Shown here: piece by piece, positions 23,888 to 33,189 of the stretch
How positions within the stretch are numbered: the first letter of the stretch is position 1
How the letters are laid out: every line of letters starts with the position of its first letter
Assembly: GCA_035571515.1 (NCBI GenBank)
Contig: DATNCQ010000042.1
Location: 1 to 64,000 of the forward strand
Direction of reading: 5' to 3'
Source of the DNA: Gp6-AA40 sp035571515
GTDB lineage: Bacteria; Acidobacteriota; Vicinamibacteria; Vicinamibacterales; UBA2999
DNA: 64,000 nt
Notes under the pieces: model-generated
Databases searched by the model: none
What the model saw: only the letters and a program-made list of their open reading frames with translations
What the model was told of the DNA's origin: nothing
Position numbers and translations under genes: made by a program

Positions 23888-25249
23888 CTAACAGCTGCCG
23901 GTCCTGCCGCGATGCGCCTGCGCGATGAAGCAGGCGCTCAGGTGCATGTATTGATCCCCCCACGCGTCGGTCGGCTCGATGGCCGTCTGCTCGAAGTACT
24001 CGTTCCAGCTGTAGACCAGGATGACCTCCGGGCGCAACGCCAGCGCGCGCTGCCACTGTTCCCGGTACATCCGCCCGTTGTCGCGCGGGTGCACCATCGT
24101 CCGCGATCGGCCGAGGGGCGCGTCCGTGTACCCGGGCAGGACCGGCACGAGGCCGTTGACGAGCGGCTGCGGCGTCGGCGCCCAGAACGGCCAGTCGCGC
24201 GGTTCGAGACGATGACTGGGATTGAACGTGTTGCCGCCCGGATCGTAGCGATCGGTCCAGTAGACATTGCGCAGCGCCACGCCGGGGACGTCGAAGTCGA
24301 TCGGCGCGGAGAAGAGCATCACCAGCGGCTCGCCGCCGACGCGCAGGTAGTGACGGTCGCCGGCGAATTCGTCCTTCGCCTGCCGCACCCACATCGCCTT
24401 GGCGGCGGCGTCTTCCCCATACAAGCCGTCGAGGAGAATCGCCGCCCTCAGCCGGTGGCCCGACAGGCGGTCGACGAAGGTGCGCGCGTTCATCCACGTG
24501 CGCGGAGAGTCGGCGATGACGTGCACGACGGCGAAGTCGAACCCGGCATCCTCGATCTGCCTGATGTGCGCCGCGATGGTGTCGGTATCGCTCGATTCGT
24601 AGCGCCCGATCGCCGGCTTCGGTGCAGCGGCGGGTACCGTCGTCAAGTCGTTGCGCCAGCCGTCGGACACGAGCTGGTACCAGGCGAAGTAATGGACGCC
24701 GACGAGCGGCCGCTGCGCGACGAGGCGGCTCCTGATCTCCGCGAGCGTGTACGGGCTGTCCACCCAGCGGCGCAGGGCGGGATCGTCCCACTCGCGTGGA
24801 TCGCGGCCGGTGGTCTCGACGAAGACCCGGCGCACGTGCGCGACGCGGCGCGCCTCCGGCTGGCTCGCCAGCTCGCGTCTCGCCTGGTCAACGGGGAGCC
24901 CGCGATCGACCCACTGCCGGATCCGGCCGCAGTCGGCGGGACCGGCATCGCGGCGCAGCAGATCGACATAGAGGGTCCGCATCTCGCTGACGTGCCGTGC
25001 CTCGTCCCTGGACGCCAGCGCCTGCGTCAGCGAGGCGCCGTCGAACGGCCGGCTGTCCCAGTCCACGGTTTCGAGGTCGGCCGGCGGCCGGCAGAGCACC
25101 TGCGCAAACGTCTGCGCGAGCAGCCGGCTCGGGCGGACGCGCGGTCCCCTGGCGCTGCGCGACGGCGCGCCGACCCACAACGGCGCGGCCAGCGCGGCGA
25201 TGGCGACGACCAGGCAGAGGAGAACCGGCAGGAAGACGCGGGCTCTCAC
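23888..25249 (-). CDS. GH99/WbsX-like glycoside hydrolase with DUF4214-like N-domain
   Basis: The protein has 453 residues. The GTG at 25249 overlaps the amidase stop (GTGA) and is followed by a membrane or signal segment ('RVFLPVLLCLVVAIAALAA'). Residues about 40-165 hold two helical units ('LYVDLLRRDAGPADCGRIR', 'VRRVFVETTGRDPREWDD') that resemble DUF4214 repeats. Residues about 170-440 are a TIM-barrel of the GH99-like type ('LVGVHYFAWYQLVSDGW', 'DTIAAHIRQIEDAGFDFAVV', 'ILVYSWNEYFEQTAIEP'). The relatives are endo-mannosidase-like or act in polysaccharide assembly. Activity is inferred. Export to the periplasm is likely. Confidence 0.8.
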   Translation of the reverse strand: MRARVFLPVLLCLVVAIAALAAPLWVGAPSRSARGPRVRPSRLLAQTFAQVLCRPPADLETVDWDSRPFDGASLTQALASRDEARHVSEMRTLYVDLLRRDAGPADCGRIRQWVDRGLPVDQARRELASQPEARRVAHVRRVFVETTGRDPREWDDPALRRWVDSPYTLAEIRSRLVAQRPLVGVHYFAWYQLVSDGWRNDLTTVPAAAPKPAIGRYESSDTDTIAAHIRQIEDAGFDFAVVHVIADSPRTWMNARTFVDRLSGHRLRAAILLDGLYGEDAAAKAMWVRQAKDEFAGDRHYLRVGGEPLVMLFSAPIDFDVPGVALRNVYWTDRYDPGGNTFNPSHRLEPRDWPFWAPTPQPLVNGLVPVLPGYTDAPLGRSRTMVHPRDNGRMYREQWQRALALRPEVILVYSWNEYFEQTAIEPTDAWGDQYMHLSACFIAQAHRGRTGSC

Positions 25250-26439
25250 GCGCGTGCGACGCGGGTTTCGAATTCGCCTGCGACCCGGAGAATCGTCGCT
25301 TCGTGGGACGGTCTGCCGACGATCTGCAGGCCCACCGGCAGGCCGCGCGCATCGACGCCGCACGGCACGCTGATGGCGGGGAGGCCGAAGTAATTCGCGA
25401 ACAGCGTGTTGACCGCGGAGAGCGCCTGCGGCTTCCCCGCCGCGCTCTCGACCGTCAACACCGTCGTCGCCGTCGCCGGCAGCAGCAGCACGTCGATGTC
25501 CCTGAACGCGCGCTGGCCGATCGCCGCGCGGTCGGCGTCGATCGTACGCAGGTCGCCGAACTTCGGCATGTCGAACGGCGCCTGCGCGCGGACGAACGGG
25601 TAGCCGATCGTCCGCACGACATCGACCGCGTTCTCGAACGCGCCGGCGATCTCGGCGTCGGCCGTGAAGTTGTCCGCGATGCCGAGCCGCAGCGTGTCCG
25701 GCGCAGCCGAAGGAACGCCTCGCCGTTCGAGGGTCAGCATCTGGAACATGATGGCCGTGTCGTCGACGCTGCGCGTCGTGATGCCGGCGTGCGCAAACCG
25801 CAGGATCGTCTCGTCGGCCTTCTCGCCTTCGAGGATTCCCTTGAGGCCGATCGCGCCAAACGTCGGCTTGAAGCCGACCACGCCGCAGCACGCGGCTGGC
25901 AGGCGGCAGGAGCCGATGGCGTCGGTGTCGAGCGTCGCGTAGCACATGCCGGTGGCGACGGCGGCCGCGGATCCCGACGAGGAGCCGCCCGGAATGTAGG
26001 CGTCGTTGACGGGATTGCCGACGGCGCCGAACGCGCTTTCGAGGCCGGTGGTCCCCGTCCCGAGCTGGTGCATGTTCGTCTTGCCGACGACGATTGCGCC
26101 CGCGTCCTTCAGCGCCGCGACGGCTTCCGCGTCGCGTTTGGGCACTCGATGCCTGAACGGCTCGAAGGCGGCGGTGGTCCTCACGTTCGCCGTGTCGTAG
26201 AAGTCCTTGACGCCGACGGGAATGCCGTGCAGCGGGCCGATGTACCGCCCCGCCCTGATGTCGGCGTCGGCCTGCCGGGCCTGTTCGCGCGCCTGCTCGT
26301 CGAGCACGGTGATGAACGCATTCAGGCGCGGCTGCAGCTCCTCGATGCGCGCCAGGCACGCCTCGACGACTTCGACGGCGGTGATGTCGCGTGCGCGCAG
26401 GCGCGGCGCGACATCGGCAATACGCGGGAACGCGCGCAT
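25246..26439 (-). CDS. amidase-signature enzyme
   Basis: The protein has 397 residues and belongs to the amidase-signature family. Catalytic Lys78 is in 'GIPVGVKDFYD'. The Gly-Ser-rich 'PGGSSSGSAAA' at 150-160 carries the cis-Ser. Nucleophile Ser177 lies in 'TDAIGSCRLPA', where most relatives have 'TDTGGS'; one Gly is replaced by Ile. It is shorter than GatA (about 480 residues), and no gatB or gatC is nearby, so it is probably a stand-alone amide hydrolase. No signal peptide is seen. It is first in a unit with the GH99-like and GNAT genes. The short palindrome 'gtcaatcttgac' at 26442-26453 lies just before the start. Confidence 0.9.
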   Translation of the reverse strand: MRAFPRIADVAPRLRARDITAVEVVEACLARIEELQPRLNAFITVLDEQAREQARQADADIRAGRYIGPLHGIPVGVKDFYDTANVRTTAAFEPFRHRVPKRDAEAVAALKDAGAIVVGKTNMHQLGTGTTGLESAFGAVGNPVNDAYIPGGSSSGSAAAVATGMCYATLDTDAIGSCRLPAACCGVVGFKPTFGAIGLKGILEGEKADETILRFAHAGITTRSVDDTAIMFQMLTLERRGVPSAAPDTLRLGIADNFTADAEIAGAFENAVDVVRTIGYPFVRAQAPFDMPKFGDLRTIDADRAAIGQRAFRDIDVLLLPATATTVLTVESAAGKPQALSAVNTLFANYFGLPAISVPCGVDARGLPVGLQIVGRPSHEATILRVAGEFETRVARA

Positions 26440-26538
26440 CCGTCAATCTTGACACCGTTCGGCGCACCGGGCGACGCGCGCACCGCGGCTCGTCGCGATG
26501 GGGCCCGGGATGGCATCGGCGTTGCTCGACGGCGCTGC

Positions 26539-28245
26539 ATGTCGATCGACGACCTCTGGTACAAGAACGTCGTCATTTACTGCCTCGACGTCGAAAAATT
26601 CCAGGACGCCAACGGCGACGGGGTCGGCGATTTCGAGGGGCTGATGCGGCGCCTGGACTACCTTGCCGGGCTGGGCGTGACCTGCGTCTGGCTGCAGCCG
26701 TTCTACGTCTCGCCGAACCGCGACAACGGCTACGACGTCGCCGATTACTACAACGTGCACGACAAGCACGGCTCGCTCGGCGACTTCGTCGACTTCATGA
26801 ACCATGCGAAGGCGCTCGGCATCCGCATCATCGTCGATCTGGTCGTCAACCATTCGTCGGTGGACTCGCCGTGGTTCCAGGCGGCGCGCGCCGACAGGCA
26901 CTCGTTCTTCCGCGACTGGTATGTCTGGGCCGACGAGCGGCCGAAGAACCACCGCGAGGGGATCGTCTTTCCCGGCTCGCAGACGACGACATGGACCTTC
27001 GATCGCACGGCGGGCCAGTACTACTTCCATCGCTTCTACGATCACCAGCCGGACCTGAACACGTGGAACCCGTACGTGCGGGCGGAGATCCAGAAGATCA
27101 TGGGCTTCTGGCTGCAGCTGGGCGTCTCCGGGTTCCGCATGGACGCCGTGCCGTTCCTCATCGAGAAGAAAGGCGCGGGCATCGAGCACCAGCAGGACTT
27201 CAACATCCTCAAGGAGATGCGCGACTTCCTGCAGTGGCGATCGGGCGAGGCCATCCTGCTCGCCGAAGCGAACGTCCCGCCGGACGAAAGCCTGCACTAC
27301 TTCGGCGACGACGGGCAGCGGCTGCAGATGATGCTCAACTTCGCGGTGAACCAGCGGCTGTTCTACGCGCTCGCCACCGCGGATACCGCGCCGCTCGTCT
27401 GGGCGCTCGAGCAGACGTACAAGCGTCCGGCCAACGCGCAGTGGGTCCAGTTCCTCCGCAGTCACGACGAGCTCGATCTTGGCCGGCTCGATCCCGAGCA
27501 GCGCGAGAAGGTCTTCAAGGCGTTCGCGCCCAGCAAGCGCATGCAGCTCTACAACCGCGGCATCCGCCGGCGCCTGACGCCGATGCTCGGCAACAACCGC
27601 CAGCGCCTCGAGCTCGCTTTCAGCCTGCTCTTTTCGCTGCCCGGCACGCCGATGATGCAGTACGGCGACGAGATTGGCATCGGCGACAACCTTCGTCTCC
27701 CGGAACGTGAGTGCGCGCGCACGCCGATGCAGTGGACGAGCGAGCGCCACGGCGGCTTCTCGCGCGCGCGCCGCATTGTCCGGCCGGCGATCGACGATCC
27801 CGTCTACGGCTACGAGACGGTCAACGTCGCGGACCAGCGGCGCCACCCGCACTCGCTCCTCAACTGGACCGAGCGGATGATCCGGATGCGCAAGGAGTGT
27901 CCCGAGATCAGCTGGGGCACGTTCGCGGTGCTGCGCACCAACGTCCCCGAGGTCCTCGCCATCCGCTACGACTGGCGCGAGACCTCCGTCCTCACGCTGC
28001 ACAACTTCTCCAGCCACGAGCAGAAGGTGCGGCTGCGCGTCGGCGTACCGAGAGACGACGTGCTCGTGGAAGTGTTCGACGGCCGGCACAGCCGCCGGCA
28101 GAACGACGGGCAGCACCGCGTCACGCTCGACGGCTACGCGTGGCGGTGGTATCGCGTCGGCGCGCCCGACAACGTCCTCGATCGCAGCGACTTGTCGGGG
28201 CTGCGCCACGACCCGCCCAGCGCGCGGGATCCCGGAAAATCCTGA
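26539..28245 (+). CDS. trehalose-synthase-like GH13 alpha-glucan enzyme
   Basis: The protein has 568 residues. The GH13 motifs are complete: region I 'DLVVNH' (100-105), nucleophile D202 in 'GFRMDAV', acid/base E243 in 'ILLAEAN', and D310 in 'LRSHDE'. 'CARTPMQWTSERHGGFSRA' and 'VNVADQRRHPHSLLNW' are the signature of trehalose synthase (maltose alpha-glucosyltransferase) relatives. It lacks the fused maltokinase domain. It is cytoplasmic (no signal peptide). It probably interconverts maltose and trehalose or hydrolyses an alpha-glucoside; the clade is slightly apart from classical TreS, so no gene name is given. It is a single gene, divergent from the amidase. Confidence 0.88.
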   Translation: MSIDDLWYKNVVIYCLDVEKFQDANGDGVGDFEGLMRRLDYLAGLGVTCVWLQPFYVSPNRDNGYDVADYYNVHDKHGSLGDFVDFMNHAKALGIRIIVDLVVNHSSVDSPWFQAARADRHSFFRDWYVWADERPKNHREGIVFPGSQTTTWTFDRTAGQYYFHRFYDHQPDLNTWNPYVRAEIQKIMGFWLQLGVSGFRMDAVPFLIEKKGAGIEHQQDFNILKEMRDFLQWRSGEAILLAEANVPPDESLHYFGDDGQRLQMMLNFAVNQRLFYALATADTAPLVWALEQTYKRPANAQWVQFLRSHDELDLGRLDPEQREKVFKAFAPSKRMQLYNRGIRRRLTPMLGNNRQRLELAFSLLFSLPGTPMMQYGDEIGIGDNLRLPERECARTPMQWTSERHGGFSRARRIVRPAIDDPVYGYETVNVADQRRHPHSLLNWTERMIRMRKECPEISWGTFAVLRTNVPEVLAIRYDWRETSVLTLHNFSSHEQKVRLRVGVPRDDVLVEVFDGRHSRRQNDGQHRVTLDGYAWRWYRVGAPDNVLDRSDLSGLRHDPPSARDPGKS

Positions 28246-28297
28246 TATATTCCGATCTCCCCCATCGGCTCGGCGGGGCGACACCGGAGGAGATGGA

Positions 28298-29161
28298 ATG
28301 CGCGTGATTTCAGCAGTGGCAGCGGCGGCCGTGCTCTCGCTCGCGACGCCGGTTCTGGCGCAGGAAGCCTGGGACAACTTCAAGTTCCCCGAGGACGGCT
28401 TCGAGGTGAACTTCCCCGGCAAGCCGAAGGTCGACAACACGACCTGGGTTTCGCAGTACCGCTACAACCTGCCAGCCAAGGTCTATAGCGCGACGCACGG
28501 ACGCGAGCGCTACTCCGTCACCATCGTCGACTACCGCGGGCTGCCGAAGATGGGCGAGGCGCGCGCCAAGCAGTGCCCGCCCGGCGCGGAGACCTGTGGC
28601 GGGACGCAGGACGGCCGCCGCGGCGGCATCATCGGCTTCGGCTACTGGAAGATGGACGTGCGCGGCGCGCTGACCTATGCGGCGCTGAAGTTCGTCCAGC
28701 GCCCGGGCGCGAAGGTCACCGACATGAACCTGCAGTTCGAGCAGGTCGTCGAGGGGCTCTTCATGCAGCTGACCAACCCTGACGAGTCGCGCACCTTCGG
28801 CTACATCACCATGCACGAGAACCGCCTCTACATCTTCGAGGGCACGGTACCGAAGGGAGCGCCGGAGCCGGGGCTGTTCCAGGGATCGGTCGGCATCGTC
28901 GACAGCAAGGGCGGCAGCATCCGCTACACCGATTACTACTCGAACGCGATTCACGGGCTGCGGCAGCAGGAGCCTCCGGCGTTCCGCGTCGACGGCGGGC
29001 CGCCGCAGACATGGCCGGCCAGCGCCGCGCTCACCGACGAGAATCACGCGGGCGGCATGGATTCGCCGCGGCTCGACGCTCCGGCGCCGGGTGCGGGCGC
29101 GGGCCGCGGACGCGGCGAGGGCGCTGGTGCAGGCGCCCCGGCCGGTACTGGCCGCTACTAG
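28298..29161 (+). CDS. secreted conserved hypothetical protein
   Basis: The protein has 287 residues with a signal peptide (1-21, ending 'TPVLAQ'). The start of the mature domain, 'FKFPEDGFEVNFPGKPKV', resembles the opening of a secreted beta-rich domain often seen in bacterial envelopes ('DGFSVNFPGKP'). The last 35 residues are a Gly/Ala/Pro-rich low-complexity tail. I do not recognise a catalytic motif. An excellent site, 'GGAGGAG', precedes the ATG, and a -10-like 'TATATT' is at 28246-28251. Confidence 0.8.
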   Translation: MRVISAVAAAAVLSLATPVLAQEAWDNFKFPEDGFEVNFPGKPKVDNTTWVSQYRYNLPAKVYSATHGRERYSVTIVDYRGLPKMGEARAKQCPPGAETCGGTQDGRRGGIIGFGYWKMDVRGALTYAALKFVQRPGAKVTDMNLQFEQVVEGLFMQLTNPDESRTFGYITMHENRLYIFEGTVPKGAPEPGLFQGSVGIVDSKGGSIRYTDYYSNAIHGLRQQEPPAFRVDGGPPQTWPASAALTDENHAGGMDSPRLDAPAPGAGAGRGRGEGAGAGAPAGTGRY

Positions 29162-29234
29162 TCACGACGCCGCCGGCATTCCAGCGGCCGGCGGCACTCA
29201 TCCCCGCTCCCCCTGATCATCGGCGGGGTGCCGC

Positions 29235-30308
29235 ATGCAAGACGTAGAAGTCGGCGCGGAACGGTTCTCCGACGAAGACCGCCTGTACGCCGGCTCGCGC
29301 TATCGTGACGTCGTCGACGCGCTCTTGGCGAACCCGTACCAGAAGGTATGGGGTCGCGAAGGCGAGCCGCCGCTTCCCGACACCGACGTCACCATCAAGA
29401 CCGTGTTCGGCGGACTGCTGTCGCGCGGCAGGCCGCCGCGCTTCGAACGCGCGTCCGAGCGCTCGCTCGACTCCGCCGCGGACCTGCGGTGGGGCCCCGA
29501 TCGAAAAGGCTTCAGGCGCTTCCTTCACCCCGACGGCGTCTGCCTGCTCGGCCGATGGCAGATCAGCGAAGACACTCCCTACACCGGCTACTTTTCCCGC
29601 GGCAGCTCGGCGCTCGTGGCCGCGCGGTTCTCGAGCGGCGCCGGCGGCTCGCGGCGCGGGCAGATTCGATCGATGGCGCTCGTCGGCAAGCTGTTTCCGA
29701 CGACGGACCCCGACCACGCGGCGCCGTTGCGAACGGCGAACTTCATCACGCAGGAGGACATCGGCGGCACGAACACGGTGTCCATCAACGACGCGGAACT
29801 GCGGAACGCCCCCGACGTGACGGTGTTTCGTCGCGGTCCTGCCGGGACCATCCTGATCAAGGTCGCGTCCGTCTTCCAGCGCGTCGACCAGCAGCCGACC
29901 ATCCGCCAGGTCTATCCGATTGCGGAGCTCGGCAAGCCCGCGGACCGGCCGACACGGGCGCCGCAGTTCATGCGGCTGCGCGTCGCCCCCGGGCAGCCCG
30001 TGATTCCCGGTGCCACCCTCGACGTCCGCGACGAGGTGATGGCCCACATCTTCGACCGCGGCGATCCGGCGCCGAAGCGGACGCTCACCTTCACCATCGA
30101 GACCACGGACGAGGGGAAGACATCGGGCTCGCCGTTCCGCGTGCGCCGGACGTTCGCCAACTGGCGGCGCATCGGGACGATGGTCTTCGACAACGCGGTC
30201 ATCTCGTACAACGGCGACGCGGTCATCCACTTCACGCACCCGACGTGGCGCGAGGATCGCAACGATCCGTCCACCGCGACGCGCGTCAACGGGATGAAGG
30301 TCCGGTAA
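29235..30308 (+). CDS. conserved hypothetical, possibly catalase-like fold
   Basis: The protein has 357 residues with no signal peptide. It is highly patterned: 'FLHPDGVCLLGRWQISEDTP', 'ALVGKLFPTTDPDHAAPL', 'TANFITQEDIGGTNTVSIND', 'PTIRQVYPIAELGKP'. Closely similar strings recur in bacterial proteins of unknown function that I have seen linked to the catalase superfamily. I cannot confirm haem ligands, so this is a weak hint. 'FDNAVISYNGDAVIHFTHPT' ends the conserved part. It is tail-to-tail with DUF4126 (19 bp gap). Confidence 0.75.
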   Translation: MQDVEVGAERFSDEDRLYAGSRYRDVVDALLANPYQKVWGREGEPPLPDTDVTIKTVFGGLLSRGRPPRFERASERSLDSAADLRWGPDRKGFRRFLHPDGVCLLGRWQISEDTPYTGYFSRGSSALVAARFSSGAGGSRRGQIRSMALVGKLFPTTDPDHAAPLRTANFITQEDIGGTNTVSINDAELRNAPDVTVFRRGPAGTILIKVASVFQRVDQQPTIRQVYPIAELGKPADRPTRAPQFMRLRVAPGQPVIPGATLDVRDEVMAHIFDRGDPAPKRTLTFTIETTDEGKTSGSPFRVRRTFANWRRIGTMVFDNAVISYNGDAVIHFTHPTWREDRNDPSTATRVNGMKVR

Positions 30309-30327
30309 CTCGCGAGCGGGGGGCCAA

Positions 30328-30918
30328 TCACCCTGCGGGCGAAGGACGCCGGCGAAACCATCGCCGCACGGTCCGCACGATGACCACCGCGAAGACGGCG
30401 ATGAGTGCGAGGACGGCGACCGCGATCGCAAGCGCGATTACGGGATGCGCCAGCGCGGTGTAGCCGAGGCCGACGGCGAAGACGTCCTCGCCGAGGCTGA
30501 GGAACCAGTTCGAAAATGGCTCGGGGCTGGCGTTGGCGGCGGCACGCGTGCTGGTCTTCGTGAGATGGCTGCTCGCGGCGACCGCTCCGCCGAGCAGCGC
30601 GATCAGCGTCTTGACGGTCGGCGAGGCGTCGCCGAGCGTGGTGACCGCAATCAGCGCCCCGCCGACGGGGCGGATTAAGGTGTGGACGGCATCCCACAGC
30701 GTGTCGAAATAGGGGATCTTGTCCGCGAAGAACTCGACCACGTACATGACGATGGCGGCAACGATGATGATGTCGTTGTCGAAGACCTTGAACTGGTCGG
30801 GGAGCGCCACCCAGCCGTAGCGCTCCGCCAGGCCAAGGATCGCGACCGTCGCGTACAGGTTGACACCCGCCGCCAGCGAGAAGCCAAGCGTGCGACCGAG
30901 GGTCGCGAGCGCGTCCAC
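30328..30918 (-). CDS. DUF4126 inner-membrane protein
   Basis: The protein has 196 residues with about five hydrophobic helices. 'GFSLAAGVNLYATVAILGL' at the N-terminus, 'DKIPYFDTLWDAVHTLIRPV' and 'TSTRAAANASPEPFSNWFLS' define DUF4126. Function unknown. The start is 4 bp after the stop of the cyclase-family gene, so they are probably co-transcribed. The C-terminal tail is basic ('RTVRRWFRRRP') and probably cytoplasmic. Confidence 0.88.
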   Translation of the reverse strand: MDALATLGRTLGFSLAAGVNLYATVAILGLAERYGWVALPDQFKVFDNDIIIVAAIVMYVVEFFADKIPYFDTLWDAVHTLIRPVGGALIAVTTLGDASPTVKTLIALLGGAVAASSHLTKTSTRAAANASPEPFSNWFLSLGEDVFAVGLGYTALAHPVIALAIAVAVLALIAVFAVVIVRTVRRWFRRRPSPAG

Positions 30919-30922
30919 GCTG

Positions 30923-31879
30923 TCAGCGTATCGCGATCGGCGCCACGGTGGACCCCGTGGCGCCGACCAGCTTCAGCGGCTCGACGATGAGCGCGAACTC
31001 GTAGGCGCGCTGCGCCGCGAGCTCGTCGAGCCTGAGGTTCTCCAGCAGGAAGATCCCGTTCACGACGAGCGCGATCTGGTGGATCGGGTTCGACAGCTTC
31101 GTGTCGGGGCTCGGGGTCACGTTGACGGGCGCGGTGTCGGCGCCGATCAGCATCACGTCCTGCCGGGCGAGCCACTCGGAGCCGGCCACGTCCACACCCG
31201 GGTTGGTCCGCATGTAGCGGTCGTTCTCCTTCCCCCACAGCCGGCCCCAGCCTGTGTGCAGGAGCACCGCGTCGCCCGGCTGCAGCGTGAGCTGCTGGCG
31301 CTGGAGCGCCTGCTGCAGGTCCGCCACGGTGATCTCGTAGGTGTCGGGCAGCATCGCCACGCCCTTGAGCGCGGCGATGTCGAGCAGGACGCCGCGCGTC
31401 ATCAGCGCGCCGATGTTCTCGATGCCAAGCTTGCTGAAGCCGTTGCGCGTGGCGATGTCGTCGATCTTGAAGCAGTTGTAGAGGCTGTCGCCGATCGTCT
31501 GGTGCGCGAAGCCGTCGAACTGCGTGCCGACCTGGCCGATTTCCGCCAGCACGATCTCCTCGTTGCTGCCGCGGCGGTTCGAGCCGGCGAGCGGCGCGGT
31601 GCGCTTGGTGTGCAGCTCGAACGTGCGGGTGCTCTGCAGCGGCATTGTCTCCTCGAGCCGCCGTCCCAGCTCGAACACCTGGCCCGTGCGAATCAGCCGC
31701 GCGGCGCGGAGCACGGTGTCGGGCTTCATGTGATTCGCGGCGCCCCGCTGGTCGCCCGCGCCCCATTTCGACGGGCAGCGCTGGCTGTCGGCCGGCGGGT
31801 TCCAGGTCTGCGCGGCGGCGCGCGACGCGCCGAGGCCCGCGAAGAATGCCGCGAGGACGACGATGATCATCGGTCGCAT
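30923..31879 (-). CDS. secreted cyclase-family hydrolase with altered metal motif
   Basis: The protein has 318 residues with a signal peptide (1-23). It belongs to the cyclase/kynurenine-formamidase-like family ('GDAVLLHTGWGRLWG', 'DVMLIGADTAPVN'). The family metal signature HxGTHxDxPxH appears as 'QVGTQFDGFAH', with both leading His replaced by Gln while Asp and the last His remain. Metal binding may be changed, or this is a distinct subfamily. It is periplasmic. A 'GAGGAG' site precedes the ATG. The downstream gene is DUF4126, and the upstream gene is a dihaem cytochrome c. Confidence 0.85.
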   Translation of the reverse strand: MRPMIIVVLAAFFAGLGASRAAAQTWNPPADSQRCPSKWGAGDQRGAANHMKPDTVLRAARLIRTGQVFELGRRLEETMPLQSTRTFELHTKRTAPLAGSNRRGSNEEIVLAEIGQVGTQFDGFAHQTIGDSLYNCFKIDDIATRNGFSKLGIENIGALMTRGVLLDIAALKGVAMLPDTYEITVADLQQALQRQQLTLQPGDAVLLHTGWGRLWGKENDRYMRTNPGVDVAGSEWLARQDVMLIGADTAPVNVTPSPDTKLSNPIHQIALVVNGIFLLENLRLDELAAQRAYEFALIVEPLKLVGATGSTVAPIAIR

Positions 31880-31892
31880 GGTGTGCTCCTCG

Positions 31893-31975
31893 GCGGGTCC
31901 GAAGGACCCGCCCTACGCCAGGCCCAAAAAGGACCCGCCCTACGCGACGTTCAAAAGGACCCGCCCTGCGATCAG
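31893..31975. repeat. triple palindromic AGGACCCGCCCTACG repeat
   Basis: Three tandem copies of 'aggacccgccctacg' (near 31905, 31930, 31955). The first is preceded by its complement 'gcgggtcc', giving a perfect hairpin. This is the same outer motif as the other GTAGGG elements. It fills the spacer between the cyclase and cytochrome genes. Confidence 0.75.
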
Positions 31976-32931
31976 CGCGGCGGAAGCGACCCGAGGTACG
32001 CCGCAATCGCGATGATGTCCTCTTCCGACAGCTTCGCGACCGGCTTCTTCATCAGCGCGGCGTTGGCGCCGGCGCTCGTGCCGTTCTGCATGGTGATCAG
32101 CTGCCGCGCGATGTAGACGGGTTGCAGCCCCGCGATGCGCGGCACCTCGCCGAGACCCGTGAGCGCGTCGCCGTGGCAGATGGCGCACTGGATCGTCTTG
32201 CCGGATCCTCCGGTCTGGACGAGCGCCTTCCCCTTCGCGATGCTGCCGGGCGGCACGTACGCGGTGAACCCCGAGTGCGGATCGCGAATCGTCGTGCGCA
32301 TCGGGTCGTCGGGAACCTCGATGATGCGGCGGCCGATCGGCTCGGTGCCACCCTCCGGCATGATGCGGCGATGCCGCGCGTCGGCGCTGACGTACGTCTT
32401 CGGCGGCGTCGCGGTCTCGACGACCCTCACGAAGGGCATCGGCTTGACCGCCGCGAAGTATTCGGCCGCCTGCCGCACGTCCTCGTCCGGAACGGCGCGC
32501 GCGATGGGTCCCATGCGCGCCTCCTCTTTCCGCGCGCCGCTCTTGAAGTAGCCCATCTGCCGGATGATGTACTCGGCCGGCATGCCGGCGATGTCGGCGG
32601 ATTCGGGATGCCCCTGCCCCGACATCAGGTGGCACGAGCCGCACGCGTTCGGCATCGGTCCCTTCACGCTGCGCGGCGGCGCCGGGTGCTCGTCGGGGAA
32701 CCAGTCCGGCGGGTTCGCGTTGCCGGCCACCGCCGACGCCTCCATCTCCCTGGCGGCGCCCGGCGGGCGGACGACGGCGGGGACCTTCGGTTCCGGCGGC
32801 TGCACTTTGTCCGGGATGTTGAAGGCCCAGTCGGGCAGCCCGTTCGGAATCGTCGTCGGCGCCGGGTTCTGCGCGGCGGCGACGAGCGTGAACAACGCGA
32901 GGAACAGCAGGATCTCAATCGCGTGGCGCAT
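31972..32931 (-). CDS. dihaem cytochrome c
   Basis: The protein has 319 residues with a signal peptide (1-20). Two haem-binding motifs are present: 'CGSCH' at 97-101 and 'CAICH' at 249-253. After them 'IAGMPAEYIIRQMGYFKSG' and 'IAGLQPVYIARQLITMQNG' are near-identical structural repeats, the cytochrome c553/c4-like pattern. It carries electrons in the periplasm, possibly from the quinoproteins or flavoproteins nearby. 'GGAGGA' precedes the ATG. Confidence 0.92.
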   Translation of the reverse strand: MRHAIEILLFLALFTLVAAAQNPAPTTIPNGLPDWAFNIPDKVQPPEPKVPAVVRPPGAAREMEASAVAGNANPPDWFPDEHPAPPRSVKGPMPNACGSCHLMSGQGHPESADIAGMPAEYIIRQMGYFKSGARKEEARMGPIARAVPDEDVRQAAEYFAAVKPMPFVRVVETATPPKTYVSADARHRRIMPEGGTEPIGRRIIEVPDDPMRTTIRDPHSGFTAYVPPGSIAKGKALVQTGGSGKTIQCAICHGDALTGLGEVPRIAGLQPVYIARQLITMQNGTSAGANAALMKKPVAKLSEEDIIAIAAYLGSLPPR

Positions 32932-33000
32932 GTGTCCTCCGAAACGTCCGCATCATATCCCCTCACGACTCAGCCGTGGCCACCGCGCTACACTGCGATT

Positions 33001-33189
33001 GTGGAGCTGAAAAACGTCCAGGAGGACGAGCAGGAGCTGAAACTCCGTCTCCTCCGCATGCATCAACTTCGTATCGATCTCGAACAGACGATCAAGGACG
33101 TAGACCGCCACCGCGAGGAGCTCGTTCGCATCAAGCAGGAGGTCGAAGAGCTCACGCGCGTCCTCGAGCGACGCAAGGACGACAAGTAG
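33001..33189 (+). CDS. small coiled-coil protein
   Basis: The protein has 62 residues, almost wholly charged heptad-like helix ('DRHREELVRIKQEVEELTRV'). I start it at the GTG at 33001, where the coiled coil begins. No Shine-Dalgarno site is seen, but a -10-like 'TACACT' at 32989-32994 would put transcription start on the GTG (leaderless). The ATG at 33057 is an alternative. It could be a partner or scaffold helix. Function unknown. Confidence 0.5.
   Translation: MELKNVQEDEQELKLRLLRMHQLRIDLEQTIKDVDRHREELVRIKQEVEELTRVLERRKDDK

Noticed and set aside
26440..26538. TTGACA at 26449 as a promoter for the GH13 gene
   Set aside because: No -10 element stands 16-18 bp downstream; the match is isolated.
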